Source: DATMER01 sp963741305 (GTDB taxonomy: Bacteria; Acidobacteriota; Thermoanaerobaculia; Multivoradales; UBA5704). From it: 64,000 bases of DNA. The notes beneath the pieces are model-generated. The model had not been told where the DNA came from and searched no databases. It saw only the letters and a list, made by a program, of their open reading frames with translations. Positions 37,249 to 47,125 of the stretch are shown piece by piece. The stretch covers positions 1,984,001 through 2,048,000 of the forward strand of contig CAVUHL010000003.1 of NCBI GenBank assembly GCA_963741305.1, given 5' to 3'. Positions within the stretch are counted from its first letter, which is position 1. Every line of letters begins with the position of its first letter. Made by a program: the position numbers and the translations under genes.

Positions 37249-38714
37249 CACCTCGCGGTTGCTTCGAGAAGCCACTGCACCAATTCCCAGGGCCAGATGC
37301 CGAGCGCCAGAGTGCCCAGGGCCGCCACCACCGCCGCGGTCCGGCCCCAGACGTCGAGCAGGAGCCCCTCGGGCTGGCGCTCTTCTGCCTTCATGTAGAG
37401 GTAATAGACCACCCGCAGGTAGTAGAAGACACCGACCAGGCTGGCCAGCACGCCGAGCACGGCGAGGCCCACGAGGCCGTCGCCCACCGCGTTCAGGAAG
37501 ACGAGGTACTTGCCGAAGAAGCCCACGGTGGGCGGAATACCGCCCAGCGACAGCATGCAGATTGCCAGGCAGGCGGAGAGCAGCGGGTAACGGTAGCCGT
37601 GGCCCGCGAGATCGGAGATCAGGTGCTGCTCGCCCGGACGGTCGTAGAGCATGGCCACCACGGTGAACGCGCCCGCGTTCATGAGCACGTAGGCGAGCAG
37701 GTAGACGATCACCGGCATGAGCGAGCCGCGGTCCCTGCCGGGGGCGATGACCACCAGCGCGAGCAGCAGGTAGCCCATGTGCGCAATGCCGGAGTAGGCG
37801 AGCATCCGCTTGATGTCGCGCTGCGCCAGGGCCAGGAGGTTCCCGACCAGCATCGAGAGCACCGCGAGCGCCGCGATCACGACCGTCCACTTTTCAATCG
37901 CCTCCGCGCCGCCGCTGCTCACCACCGCGTCGAGAAGGCGATAGAGCACCAGCGCGCTCGCCACCTTGGGCGCCACCGAAAGGAACGCCACGAACGGCGT
38001 GGGCGCGCCCTGGTAGGTGTCCGGCGACCAGGCGTGGAACGGCACGATGCTCATCTTGAACGCGAAGCCCGCGACCAGCAGCAGGAGGCCCAGGCTGGCG
38101 CCGACCGGGATCCCTTCGGCTCCAGCGAGCTTCGGGCCGATCTCCATGAGGCGCGTGCTTCGTGTGGCGCCGTAGAGCATGGCGATGCCGTAGAGCACGA
38201 ACGAGCTGACGAAGGCGCCCATCAGGAAGTACTTGATGGCCGCTTCGCTCGCGATCGCGATGCGGCGGTGGAACGCCGCCAGCGTGTAGAGGCAGAAGGA
38301 GAACAGCTCGAGCGCCAGGAAGATCGTCAGCAGCTCGGTACCGCGCAGCATCAGCAGCAGGCCGGCCGCGCACCAGAGCAGCAGCGCGTGGTACTCGCCG
38401 GCGAGGATGCCCTCGCGCCGCAGATAACCTTGCGAAGCGAGCAGGCAGAGGCCGGTAGCGAGCAGGATGACCAGCGACAGCGCGTAGGTGGCGCCGCTCG
38501 TCTCCAACAATCCGCCCCAGGTCAGGAAGGAATCGCCGGGAGCCGTGCGCCAGGCATAGGACGCGCCCCAGGCCGCGATGGCCACCGAGATCACGGCGAG
38601 CAGCGTGAACGAGCGGCGCAGCCGGGGAGCGATGGCATCGAGCAGCAGGATCACGATCCCCGCGCCGCAGAGGATCATCTCGGGCAGCAGGCTGATCAGG
38701 TCGGCGCGGTTCAT
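37248..38714 (-). CDS. nuoN: NADH-quinone oxidoreductase subunit N
   Basis: This 488-residue antiporter-like membrane subunit of complex I has some fourteen hydrophobic segments. The proton-path motifs include the Glu in FLALELFSFCLYTLAAF, the Lys in EAAIKYFLMGAFVSSFVLYG and FKMSIVPFHAWSPDTYQGAP. The ATG at 38714 overlaps the nuoM stop (ATGA). It is followed by rex. NuoN forms one of the three proton channels of the membrane arm. Confidence 0.96.
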   Translation of the reverse strand: MNRADLISLLPEMILCGAGIVILLLDAIAPRLRRSFTLLAVISVAIAAWGASYAWRTAPGDSFLTWGGLLETSGATYALSLVILLATGLCLLASQGYLRREGILAGEYHALLLWCAAGLLLMLRGTELLTIFLALELFSFCLYTLAAFHRRIAIASEAAIKYFLMGAFVSSFVLYGIAMLYGATRSTRLMEIGPKLAGAEGIPVGASLGLLLLVAGFAFKMSIVPFHAWSPDTYQGAPTPFVAFLSVAPKVASALVLYRLLDAVVSSGGAEAIEKWTVVIAALAVLSMLVGNLLALAQRDIKRMLAYSGIAHMGYLLLALVVIAPGRDRGSLMPVIVYLLAYVLMNAGAFTVVAMLYDRPGEQHLISDLAGHGYRYPLLSACLAICMLSLGGIPPTVGFFGKYLVFLNAVGDGLVGLAVLGVLASLVGVFYYLRVVYYLYMKAEERQPEGLLLDVWGRTAAVVAALGTLALGIWPWELVQWLLEATAR

Positions 38715-40291
38715 CGTCCGGTCTCCGAGATCATTGCGGTCGGCCGGAGGCTTGCCTGGGCGACTTCGGGCCGCTCGAGGCCCGCGTTGAACTCGGTCAG
38801 TGTCCGGGTCAGGGCCTCGCGGCTCGGCTTCAGAAAGGTTTCCGGCGCCACGCCGATCCAGAGCATGAACACGCACAGCGGCACCAGCGCCGCGACCTCG
38901 CGGAACGAAAGATCGCGCAGCTCGCGGTTCTCCTCCTTGGTGATCGGGCCCCAGATCGTGAGCTGGATCATCTTGAGCAGGTAGATGGCCGCGAGCACCA
39001 CGCCGAACGTCGCCACCACCGCGGGCCAGCCCAGCGAGCGGTAGACGCCGGACAGGATCAGGAACTCGCCCACGAACCCGTTGAGGGCCGGCAGGCCTAC
39101 CGAGGCCAGGCTGGCGAAGATCAGGAAGAAGGCAAAGAGCGGCACCACCTTGGCGAGCCCGCCGAACTCCGAGAACTTCTTCGTATGCCGGCGGTCGTAG
39201 AGCATGCCTACGAGAAGGAAGAGCGCGCCGGTCGAGAGGCCATGGTTGACCATCTGGAGGAGCGATCCCTCCCATGCCACCTGATCGATCGCCAGGAGCC
39301 CCAGCATCACGAAGCCGAGGTGGGCGATGGAGGAGTAGGCCACGAGCTTCTTCATGTCGTCCTGCACCCAGGCGACGAGAGCGCCGTAGATGATGCCGAT
39401 GAGTGCGAGCCCCACCAGGAGCGGCTGCGCCACTTCCGTGGCCTTGGGGAAGAGCGGCAGGGCGAAGCGCAGAAAGCCGTAGGTGCCGAGCTTGAGCAGG
39501 ATGCCCGCCAGGATCACCGAGCCGCCCGTAGGCGCCTCCACGTGCGCGTCCGGCAGCCAGGTGTGGACCGGGAACATGGGCACCTTGATCGCGAACGTCA
39601 GGGCGAAGGCTGCGAACAGCCAGATCTGCTGGTGGACCGGGAAGTCCAGCCGCAGCATGTCCTCGTACGCGAAGCTCCAGACGCCGCCGTTGAGCCGCTG
39701 GAAGCTCCAGGCCATCCAGAGGATGCCGACCAGCATCAGCAGGCTCCCCGCCATGGTGAAGAGGAAGAACTTGACCGCCGCGTAGATCCGCCGCTCGCCG
39801 CCCCAGATCCCGATGATCAGGTACATCGGGACGAGCATGACCTCCCAGAAGATGTAGAAGAGGAAGAGGTCCCAGGCGAACAGCGTACCGAGCACGCCGG
39901 TGGTGAGGAGCAGCATCGACGCGCCGAACGCCGGCCAGTGGCGGTCGATCCCCTTCCACGAGCCGAGGAGCACGATCGGCACCAGGAAGATGCCGAGCAT
40001 CGCCAGCGGCATGGAGATGCCGTCCATCACCAGGTCGTACCGGATGCCGTAGCCCTCGATCCAGGTGTATCGGCCATCGCCCACGCGCGGGAACGTGCCG
40101 TCCGCGCCCAGGTGGGTGAACAGGTACAGCACGGCGAAGGCGAGCTCGATCAGGGAGACGGCCAGGGTATAAACCTTGGTGGCATTCACTGCCCTGCGCG
40201 GAAAGAAGAGCAGCGGCAGGCAAGCGATCATCGGAAAGAAGACGAGCCGCGTCAGCGTGTTGCCGAGGAGCAGTTGGAGGATCGTTTCCAT
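38711..40291 (-). CDS. nuoM: NADH-quinone oxidoreductase subunit M
   Basis: This 526-residue antiporter-like subunit has the conserved Glu in LFYIFWEVMLVPMYLIIG, the AVKFFLFTMAGSLLMLVGI segment and KVPMFPVHTWLPDAHVEAP with its channel Lys and His. About fourteen transmembrane helices. It lies ten bases after nuoL and overlaps nuoN by ATGA. Length and motifs are normal for the family. Confidence 0.96.
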   Translation of the reverse strand: METILQLLLGNTLTRLVFFPMIACLPLLFFPRRAVNATKVYTLAVSLIELAFAVLYLFTHLGADGTFPRVGDGRYTWIEGYGIRYDLVMDGISMPLAMLGIFLVPIVLLGSWKGIDRHWPAFGASMLLLTTGVLGTLFAWDLFLFYIFWEVMLVPMYLIIGIWGGERRIYAAVKFFLFTMAGSLLMLVGILWMAWSFQRLNGGVWSFAYEDMLRLDFPVHQQIWLFAAFALTFAIKVPMFPVHTWLPDAHVEAPTGGSVILAGILLKLGTYGFLRFALPLFPKATEVAQPLLVGLALIGIIYGALVAWVQDDMKKLVAYSSIAHLGFVMLGLLAIDQVAWEGSLLQMVNHGLSTGALFLLVGMLYDRRHTKKFSEFGGLAKVVPLFAFFLIFASLASVGLPALNGFVGEFLILSGVYRSLGWPAVVATFGVVLAAIYLLKMIQLTIWGPITKEENRELRDLSFREVAALVPLCVFMLWIGVAPETFLKPSREALTRTLTEFNAGLERPEVAQASLRPTAMISETGR

Positions 40292-40301
40292 GTCGGTCCG
40301 A

Positions 40302-42218
40302 TCAGATGAGGAGCCAGGCGAACAGGGCGATCACGCCCAGGAAGAAGTAGAGCGCGTAGTTGCGGACGTTGCCCGTGGTGCTCAGCCGTCCGACCTCGCC
40401 GGTCAGCTCGGTCAGCCAGGCACCGCCCTTGATCAAGCCGTCGATGAAGAGGTTGTCGACCACCTTCCAGAAGAAGGTCGACATCGCGGCCAGCGGCCGG
40501 ACGATCAGGCGGTCGTAGACCTCGTCGACGTAGTACTTGTTGACCAGCAGCCGATGGATCGCGGGGAATCGGTCAGCCCAGACGCGGCCGCGCTCCAGCG
40601 CGTCGGCAGGCCGGTAGATCGAGCGCGCGTACAACAGTCCTCCCGCGGCGATGGCCGTGGTGAGGATCACCAGCGCCCACTCCAGCCCGGTTCCGAGGCC
40701 GTGCTCCGCCGCTTCGCGGATCGGCTTCACGACCGGCTCCAGGTAGTGATGGAACCAGTTGTGTCCGCCGAACAGCTCCGGAATCCCCAGCCAGCCCGCG
40801 GTGACCGCACCGATCGCGAGGATCCAGAGCGGCACGGTCATGACCGCCGGAGACTCATGCAGGTGATGCTCCTGCTCGTGCGTTCCCCGGAACTTCCCAT
40901 GGAAGGTCATGTAGAACGCTCGCGCCATGTAGAAGGCTGTCATCCCGGCGGTGATCAGGCCGACGAGCCAGAGCAGCCAGTGTCCACTAGAGGCGGCGGC
41001 ATGCAGGATCTCGTCCTTGCTGAAGAACCCGGCGAGCGGCGGGATGCCGGCGATGGCGAGCGTGCCGATCCAGAAAGTCCGGCGGGTGTGCGGCAGGTGC
41101 GGACCGAGCCCGCCCATCTTCCGCATGTCCTGCTCGCCGCCCATGGCATGGATCACCGAGCCCGAGCCGAGGAAGAGCAGCGCCTTGAAAAACGCGTGCG
41201 TCATTACGTGGAAGATCGCCGCGGTGTAGGCCATGAGCCCCGCGGCCAGGAACATGTAGCCGAGCTGCGAGACGGTGGAATAGGCCAGGACTTTCTTGAT
41301 ATCGGTCTGTGCCATGCCGATCGTGGCCGCGAAGATCGCGGTCAGCGCGCCGATCACCGCCACCAGCATCGAGATCCCGGGCGCGTGCTGATAGATCAGG
41401 TTCGAGCGCGCCACCATGTAGACGCCAGCCGTGACCATGGTGGCTGCGTGGATCAGCGCGGAGACTGGCGTCGGGCCAGCCATGGCGTCCGGCAGCCAGA
41501 CGAAGAGCGGGATCTGCGCGCTCTTGCCCGTGGCGCCGATGAAAAAGCAAAGCGCCACGAAGCCGGCCAGCGTCAGGCCGAGCGTGTAGGGGGCTCCGAG
41601 AGCCGCCGGAGTCGCCTTCTCGAAAAGCTCGGTGTAATTGAGCGTGCCGAACGCCGCGATCAGGGCGAACATGCCGACCAGGAACGCGAAGTCGCCGATG
41701 CGGTTGACGATGAACGCCTTCTTGCCCGCGGCCGGCGGCACCTTCTCCTCGAAGTAGAAGCCGATCAGCAGGTAGGAGCAGAGGCCGACCCCTTCCCAGC
41801 CCACGAACATCACGAGATAGTTGTTGCCCAGGATCAGCGTCAGCATCGCCCACATGAACAGGTTCAGGTAGGCGAAGTACCGGCGGTAGCCCGGGTCGTG
41901 ACCCATGTAACCGGCGGAGTAGACATGGATCAGGAAGCCGACGAAGGTGACCACGAACAGCATCACCGCCGAGAGCGGATCGAGCAGGAAGCCCACGTCG
42001 ATCTTGAGCTGTCCGGCCGTCCAGGCGTAAAGGGTCTGCTCGAAGATCTCCCTGCCCCGGAATTCCAGAAGGCAGCCGAGCGCGAGGAGGAGCGAGAGCA
42101 GCGGCCCACCCAGGCCAAGCGCGGTGACCAGCGCCTTGGGGGGACGGCGTCCCAGGAGGCCATTCAAGGCCGCGCTGGCGAGCGGAAGCAGAGGGATCAG
42201 CCAGAGGAGCTCGAGCAT
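40302..42218 (-). CDS. nuoL: NADH-quinone oxidoreductase subunit L
   Basis: This 638-residue distal antiporter-like subunit has MFVGWEGVGLCSYLLIGFYF (channel Glu), KKAFIVNRIGDFAFLVGMF, QIPLFVWLPDAMAGPTPVSA and LIHAATMVTAGVYMVARS. The extended C-terminus with a lateral helix (WKVVDNLFIDGLIKGGAWL) is typical of NuoL. It sits seven bases after nuoK. Confidence 0.96.
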   Translation of the reverse strand: MLELLWLIPLLPLASAALNGLLGRRPPKALVTALGLGGPLLSLLLALGCLLEFRGREIFEQTLYAWTAGQLKIDVGFLLDPLSAVMLFVVTFVGFLIHVYSAGYMGHDPGYRRYFAYLNLFMWAMLTLILGNNYLVMFVGWEGVGLCSYLLIGFYFEEKVPPAAGKKAFIVNRIGDFAFLVGMFALIAAFGTLNYTELFEKATPAALGAPYTLGLTLAGFVALCFFIGATGKSAQIPLFVWLPDAMAGPTPVSALIHAATMVTAGVYMVARSNLIYQHAPGISMLVAVIGALTAIFAATIGMAQTDIKKVLAYSTVSQLGYMFLAAGLMAYTAAIFHVMTHAFFKALLFLGSGSVIHAMGGEQDMRKMGGLGPHLPHTRRTFWIGTLAIAGIPPLAGFFSKDEILHAAASSGHWLLWLVGLITAGMTAFYMARAFYMTFHGKFRGTHEQEHHLHESPAVMTVPLWILAIGAVTAGWLGIPELFGGHNWFHHYLEPVVKPIREAAEHGLGTGLEWALVILTTAIAAGGLLYARSIYRPADALERGRVWADRFPAIHRLLVNKYYVDEVYDRLIVRPLAAMSTFFWKVVDNLFIDGLIKGGAWLTELTGEVGRLSTTGNVRNYALYFFLGVIALFAWLLI

Positions 42219-42225
42219 TAGCTGG

Positions 42226-42531
42226 TTACCAGCGCATCAGGTTGATGCGGTTGACGTCGATGGTGCGCCGCTGGCGGTAGACGGCGATGAACAGGGCGAG
42301 CCCGATCGCCGCCTCGGCGGCGGCCACCGCCATGACGAAGAACACGATGACCTGGCCGGTGTGGTCTCCCCACTGCCGCGCGTAGGCGACGAGGGCCAGG
42401 TTGCCGGCGTTCAGCATCAGCTCGATCGAAAGGAAGATGCTGATGCCGTTGCGCCGTGTCAGCGCGCCGGCCGAGCCGATGGCGAAGAGCAACGCGGACA
42501 GCATGAGATACCAGGAAACGGGGACGCTCAC
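42226..42531 (-). CDS. nuoK: NADH-quinone oxidoreductase subunit K
   Basis: This 101-residue three-helix subunit has both conserved membrane glutamates (SIFLSIELMLNAGNLALV and AVAAAEAAIGLALFIAVYR). It starts at a GTG at 42531 overlapping the nuoJ stop (GTGA). Confidence 0.95.
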   Translation of the reverse strand: MSVPVSWYLMLSALLFAIGSAGALTRRNGISIFLSIELMLNAGNLALVAYARQWGDHTGQVIVFFVMAVAAAEAAIGLALFIAVYRQRRTIDVNRINLMRW

Positions 42532-43073
42532 GGTTCAATGTCCTCCACGGGCTCCATGAGTTTCTCCTGCCGCGGCGGCTTGCGCGCCACGACAGTGGCG
42601 CCGATCACGGCAACCAGGAGCAGCATGCCGACGATCTCGAACGGCAGCAGGAAATCGCCGAACATCTCTCTCGCCAGCGCCTTCATCGAAACCAGCTCCT
42701 CGGTGATCGCCGGGGCCGGGGCCATGGACTTCTGCGTGCTCCAGAAGACAAGCGCGAGCACGCCGCCGAAGAGCAGCGCACCCAGGAGCGCTCCGCCCAT
42801 CTGCACCTTCTGCTGCGAGGCCGACGACTCTTCGCGCGTGATGTTCAAGAGCATGACCACGAAGAGGAACAGAACCACGATCGCGCCGGTGTAGACGAGG
42901 ATCTGAATCGCTGCGATGAACGGCGCGCCGAGCAGCACGAAGAGCACGGCCACCGAAAACAGCGTGACCACCAGGCTCATCGTGGAGTACACCGGGTTCC
43001 TGTGCATCACCACCATGAGTGACGAGGCCACGGCCAGCAGCGCGAAAATCAAAAAGATCAGTGTCTCTATCAT
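42528..43073 (-). CDS. nuoJ: NADH-quinone oxidoreductase subunit J
   Basis: This 181-residue membrane subunit has the family core (NPVYSTMSLVVTLFSVAVLF, FIAAIQILVYTGAIVVLFLF). It begins in an ATGA overlap with nuoH. In most operons nuoI lies between nuoH and nuoJ; here the two genes overlap directly, so nuoI is absent. Confidence 0.94.
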   Translation of the reverse strand: MIETLIFLIFALLAVASSLMVVMHRNPVYSTMSLVVTLFSVAVLFVLLGAPFIAAIQILVYTGAIVVLFLFVVMLLNITREESSASQQKVQMGGALLGALLFGGVLALVFWSTQKSMAPAPAITEELVSMKALAREMFGDFLLPFEIVGMLLLVAVIGATVVARKPPRQEKLMEPVEDIEP

Positions 43074-44095
43074 GGCGCTCCGAGCCAGCCGGCGAGGGTC
43101 ATCGCCGAGACCAGGATCAGGTTGAAGATGGCGATCGGCAGCAACACCTTCCAGCCGAGCCGCATGAGCTGGTCATAGCGGAAGCGGGGGAACGACCAGC
43201 GCACCCACACGAACACTGCCATGCAGAACGCGATCTTCGCCACCAGCACGAGCAGGCCCACGATCGCTCCAAGCCAGCCCTCGAAATGAACGCCCGGAAG
43301 GCTCCAGCCGCCGAAGTAGAGCGTCACGCCAAGGGCCGAGAGGCTGGTCATCGACATGTACTCGCCCATGAAGAAGGAAGCGAAGCGCATGGCGCTGTAC
43401 TCGGTGTGGAAGCCGGCCACCAGCTCCGACTCGGCCTCGGGGAGGTCGAACGGCAGCCGGTTCGTCTCCGCGAACGAAGCGATCAGAAAAACGGCGAAGC
43501 CGAGGATCTGCGGGATGAAGTTCCAGATGTTGTCGCGCTGGTACTGGACTACCTCCCCGAGGTGGAACGAGCCGACCGGGATCACCACCGCGAGAACGGC
43601 GAGCGTCAGCGCCAGCTCGTAGCTGATCATCTGCGCCGAGGCGCGGATCGCGCCCATCAGCGAGAACTTGTTGTTCGAGGCGTAGCCCGCCAGCACCAGC
43701 GAGTAGACGCCGAGGCTCGCCAGGGCCAGGAAGAGGAGCACGCCGGCCGGCGCGTTGGCGATCATCAGAGGGTAGAGCCGGCCATTGATCTCCAGGGGAG
43801 GCCCGAAGGGGATCACCGAGATGGTGAGCATGGCCGGCATGATGGCGAGCGCCGGCGCCAGCAGGTAAAGCGGCTTGTCCGCGGAGGTCGGTGTGACGTC
43901 CTCCTTGAAAAAGAACTTGAGGGCGTCCGCGAGCGGCTGGATCAGGCCGAACGGGCCGAGGCGGTTCGGCCCCGGCCGGTCCTGGATCAGCGCGCTGCCG
44001 CGGCGCTCGACCCAGACCATGATCGGCACCACGGTCAGCAGGAAGCCGAGCATGACGACGATGTTGACGATCGTCGCGACCAGATGGGACGGCAT
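43070..44095 (-). CDS. nuoH: NADH-quinone oxidoreductase subunit H
   Basis: This 341-residue membrane subunit forms part of the quinone chamber. Motifs: VWVERRGSALIQDRPGPNRLG at the first loop, FAETNRLPFDLPEAESELVA and GFHTEYSAMRFASFFMGEYM. The ATG at 44095 follows the nuoG stop by two bases. About eight transmembrane helices; length normal. Confidence 0.96.
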   Translation of the reverse strand: MPSHLVATIVNIVVMLGFLLTVVPIMVWVERRGSALIQDRPGPNRLGPFGLIQPLADALKFFFKEDVTPTSADKPLYLLAPALAIMPAMLTISVIPFGPPLEINGRLYPLMIANAPAGVLLFLALASLGVYSLVLAGYASNNKFSLMGAIRASAQMISYELALTLAVLAVVIPVGSFHLGEVVQYQRDNIWNFIPQILGFAVFLIASFAETNRLPFDLPEAESELVAGFHTEYSAMRFASFFMGEYMSMTSLSALGVTLYFGGWSLPGVHFEGWLGAIVGLLVLVAKIAFCMAVFVWVRWSFPRFRYDQLMRLGWKVLLPIAIFNLILVSAMTLAGWLGAP

Positions 44096-44097
44096 GA

Positions 44098-45828
44098 CTA
44101 GGACACCTCCGGCATCGTCGCGGCCGTGGCCTCGCTCATCATGGGATTGGCCTCGGGCACGTTGAGCGCGGCACCCGTGGCCGGCAGGGTGCGCCACGCG
44201 AGGCCAGCGAAGGCCGGGACTTCCGACCCGATCCGGTCGAACACTTTGTCCGCCGTCAGCCCCGCCCATTTCGCGTCGAAGCGGCCGAGCAGGTCGGAGA
44301 GCACCTCCACCGTGGAGCGCGTCTGGCCCGGGGCGGGGAAGGCGGCGTTGAACCGCTGCACCCGCCATTCGGCGTTGACGAACGTGCCGTCCTTCTCCGC
44401 ATGCGTGGAAACGGGCAGGGCCACGTCCGCCGCCTTGGCGAGCGGCGAGTCGGCCCAGCCGAGGACCACCAGGAACTGCGCACGGCGCAGCCGCTCGACC
44501 ACCTCGGGCGTGTAGGCCGCACGGCCGAAGTCGCTGTCGAGGACCACGAGCACCGCGCACTTCGAGGCGCCGTCGCCGAGGAGCAGCTCATCCTGATCGA
44601 GGATCTGAGGCTTCTCTTTGCCATTGCCCTTGTGCGGGACGCCGCCGAGGGTTTCATCCAGCTCCGTTCCCGCGCCCGGCCGCATGCCCAGCAACTCGGC
44701 GCCGCGGCGGTTCGGGGCCAGCTCGGTGCCGGTGATCCCGCCCTTGAGGTTGGGGATCGTCCAGCCCGCGCCGAGGTCGACCGGCACGCTGCGGTGTTGC
44801 GAGCCCGCGTAATCGGCGAGCCGGGCGGCGAGCCAGGCTTCCTCATTGGTCAGGTAGCCAGAGCCGAGGAAGGCCACGGTGCCTTCGGAGGTGCGCAGGC
44901 GCAGCCGCCGGTGAACGAGGTCGAGCGCCTCCTTCCATCCTCCAACGGTTTCAAGGCCATCCTCACCCCGCACGCGGCAGGAGCGCAGGCGGGGGATGCT
45001 CTTGTAGCGCTCGAAGGTGGAGCGGCCGTAGTCGCACATCCAGTAGTCGTTGACCTCGGGGTTGAAGCGCGGCTTGTAGCGCTTGATGTCCCCTCGGCGG
45101 TGCTCGACCGTGACGTTGCAGCCCACGTCGCAACCCGTGCAGATCGACGGCTTCTTATCAAGGTAGAAGACGCGCTCGGCGAAGCGGAAGCGGGTGGAGG
45201 TGAGGGCGCCGACCGGGCAGACGTCCACGACGCAGGTGGACAAAGGATTGTCGAGCTGCTTGCCTGGGAAGGTGCCGATCTCCGTGCGCGCGCCGCGGTT
45301 GAAGAAGCCGAGCTCGCCGGTCTTCGAGACCTCCTGCGTGAAGCGCACGCAACGGGTGCACTGGATGCACCGGTTCATGTTGAGGATCACGTTGGGGCCC
45401 AAGGGGATCCGCTCGCGGCCGGGATACGTCCGCTTGTCCTCGAACTGGTAGCGGGAGTACGCCACGCCGTGCTTGAAGCTGTAGTCCTGCAGGCCGCACT
45501 CGCCGGCCTGGTCGCAGATCGGGCAATCCAGCGGGTGGTTGATGAGGAAGAACTCCATCATCCCCATCTGGGCCTCGCGGACCTCGGGCGTGTCGGTCCG
45601 CACCTCCATGTTGTCCGTCGCCACGGTCGAGCAGGCGGTCTGCAGCTTCGGCATCTTCTTGCCGCCGACCGCGACCTCGACCAGGCACATGCGGCACTGG
45701 CCCACGACCGACAGGCGCGGGTGGTAGCAATAGTGAGGGATCTGGACGCCGACCTTGATACCGGCCTCGATCACGTTGGTGCCGGCTTCCACCTCGATGG
45801 TGCGGTCGTTGATCGTGACTTTGGGCAC
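44098..45828 (-). CDS. nuoG: NADH-quinone oxidoreductase subunit G (short form)
   Basis: This 576-residue Fe-S subunit has the N-terminal [2Fe-2S] cysteines (HYCYHPRLSVVGQCRMCLVE), the His-ligated cluster segment (DCPICDQAGECGLQDYSFKHG split here), RCIQCTRCVRF and a C-x2-C-x3-C-x27-C set starting CTGCDVGC. That last set fits the off-pathway N7 cluster known from E. coli and Thermus. The molybdopterin-like region is much shorter than the roughly 900-residue E. coli protein. The start is a GTG at 45828, four bases after nuoF. The C-terminus is Ala/Glu-rich. Confidence 0.93.
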   Translation of the reverse strand: MPKVTINDRTIEVEAGTNVIEAGIKVGVQIPHYCYHPRLSVVGQCRMCLVEVAVGGKKMPKLQTACSTVATDNMEVRTDTPEVREAQMGMMEFFLINHPLDCPICDQAGECGLQDYSFKHGVAYSRYQFEDKRTYPGRERIPLGPNVILNMNRCIQCTRCVRFTQEVSKTGELGFFNRGARTEIGTFPGKQLDNPLSTCVVDVCPVGALTSTRFRFAERVFYLDKKPSICTGCDVGCNVTVEHRRGDIKRYKPRFNPEVNDYWMCDYGRSTFERYKSIPRLRSCRVRGEDGLETVGGWKEALDLVHRRLRLRTSEGTVAFLGSGYLTNEEAWLAARLADYAGSQHRSVPVDLGAGWTIPNLKGGITGTELAPNRRGAELLGMRPGAGTELDETLGGVPHKGNGKEKPQILDQDELLLGDGASKCAVLVVLDSDFGRAAYTPEVVERLRRAQFLVVLGWADSPLAKAADVALPVSTHAEKDGTFVNAEWRVQRFNAAFPAPGQTRSTVEVLSDLLGRFDAKWAGLTADKVFDRIGSEVPAFAGLAWRTLPATGAALNVPEANPMMSEATAATMPEVS

Positions 45829-45832
45829 TCTT

Positions 45833-47125
45833 CTAAGCTCCGTCCTTGAAAAAACGATACTCGGGGAACGGGCAGCGGCGCTCGCGGATGTGCGCGTCGA
45901 TCTCTTCGGGGAAGCGCTCCACCAGCGACTTGACGGGGCCAACGGCCGCGTCGCCCAGCGCGCAAAGCGAGTTGCCGCCTACGTTGCCAGCGATGGACTT
46001 GAGGAGCTTGGCGTCGCCCTCCCGTCCCTCGCCGTGCTCGAGGCGCTTGAGCACCAGCTCCATCCAGTTCGTGCCCTCGCGGCAGGGCGTGCACTGTCCG
46101 CAGGATTCGTGATTGAAGAACTTGGCCAGGCGCGCCACCGAGCGCACCACGCAGACGGTCTCGTCCATGACGATCACGGCTGCCGAGCCGAGCATGGAGC
46201 CGGCCTTGGCCACCGTGTCGAAATCCATTTTGATGTCGATCTCCGACGCCTTCAGGATCGGGGCCGAGGCGCCGCCCGGGATGAATGCCTTGAGGTTGCC
46301 CTGCCGCCACATGCCGCCGGCCGCTTCCAGCATCTCGCGGAACGTGATGCCGATGGGGTGCTCGTAGGTGCCGGGGCGCTCCACATGTCCCGAGATGGCG
46401 TAGAGCTTGGGGCCGGTGTTGCGCTCGTCCGTGCCGATCGCCTTGAACCAGTCCGCGCCGCGGTTGATGATGTGCGGCACGTTACAGAGCGTCTCGACGT
46501 TGTTGATCACCGTGGGCGCGCCGAAGGCGCCGACCACCGCGGGGAACGGCGGCTTTACCCGCGGCTGGCCGCGCTTGCCTTCGAGCGACTCGAGCATCCC
46601 GGTCTCTTCGCCGCAGATGTAGGCGCCGGCTCCGCGGTGCACGTACATGTTCAGCTTGAAGCCCGAGCCCATCGCGTTGTCGCCGAGGATGCGCGCGTCG
46701 TAAGCCTCCTTCAAGGCCCGCTCGAGCATGACGGCGGCCTTGGTGTACTCGCCGCGGATGTAGATGTAGCAGGTCTCCGCGTGAACCGCCCAGCAGCAGA
46801 TCGCGCAGCCCTCGATGAGCTGATGCGGGTCGTGCTCCATGAGCAGGCGGTCCTTGAAGGTGCCGGGCTCGGACTCGTCTGCGTTGCAGACGAGGTACTT
46901 GGGCTTGTCTTTGCCCTTCGGGATGAAGCCCCACTTCATGCCGGCGGGGAAGCCGGCGCCGCCTCGTCCGCGAAGGCCGGACTTCTTGACCTCCTCGATG
47001 ACCGCGTCGGGCTCCATCTTGAAGGCCTTGGAGAGCGCCTCGTAGCCGCCGGTCTTCTTATAACCCTCCAGCGTGAGGGCATCGCGGTTGCCGACGTTGC
47101 GCGTCAGGACCCGTTCGAAAGCCAT
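45833..47125 (-). CDS. nuoF: NADH-quinone oxidoreductase subunit F
   Basis: This 430-residue subunit carries FMN and the NADH site of complex I. Motifs: GLRGRGGAGFPAGMKWGF for FMN/NADH, YICGEETGMLESLEGKRGQP, and the N3 [4Fe-4S] cysteines in ESCGQCTPCREGTNWM plus a later Cys in NSLCALGDAAVGPV. Its ATG directly follows the nuoE TAA. Confidence 0.96.
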   Translation of the reverse strand: MAFERVLTRNVGNRDALTLEGYKKTGGYEALSKAFKMEPDAVIEEVKKSGLRGRGGAGFPAGMKWGFIPKGKDKPKYLVCNADESEPGTFKDRLLMEHDPHQLIEGCAICCWAVHAETCYIYIRGEYTKAAVMLERALKEAYDARILGDNAMGSGFKLNMYVHRGAGAYICGEETGMLESLEGKRGQPRVKPPFPAVVGAFGAPTVINNVETLCNVPHIINRGADWFKAIGTDERNTGPKLYAISGHVERPGTYEHPIGITFREMLEAAGGMWRQGNLKAFIPGGASAPILKASEIDIKMDFDTVAKAGSMLGSAAVIVMDETVCVVRSVARLAKFFNHESCGQCTPCREGTNWMELVLKRLEHGEGREGDAKLLKSIAGNVGGNSLCALGDAAVGPVKSLVERFPEEIDAHIRERRCPFPEYRFFKDGA

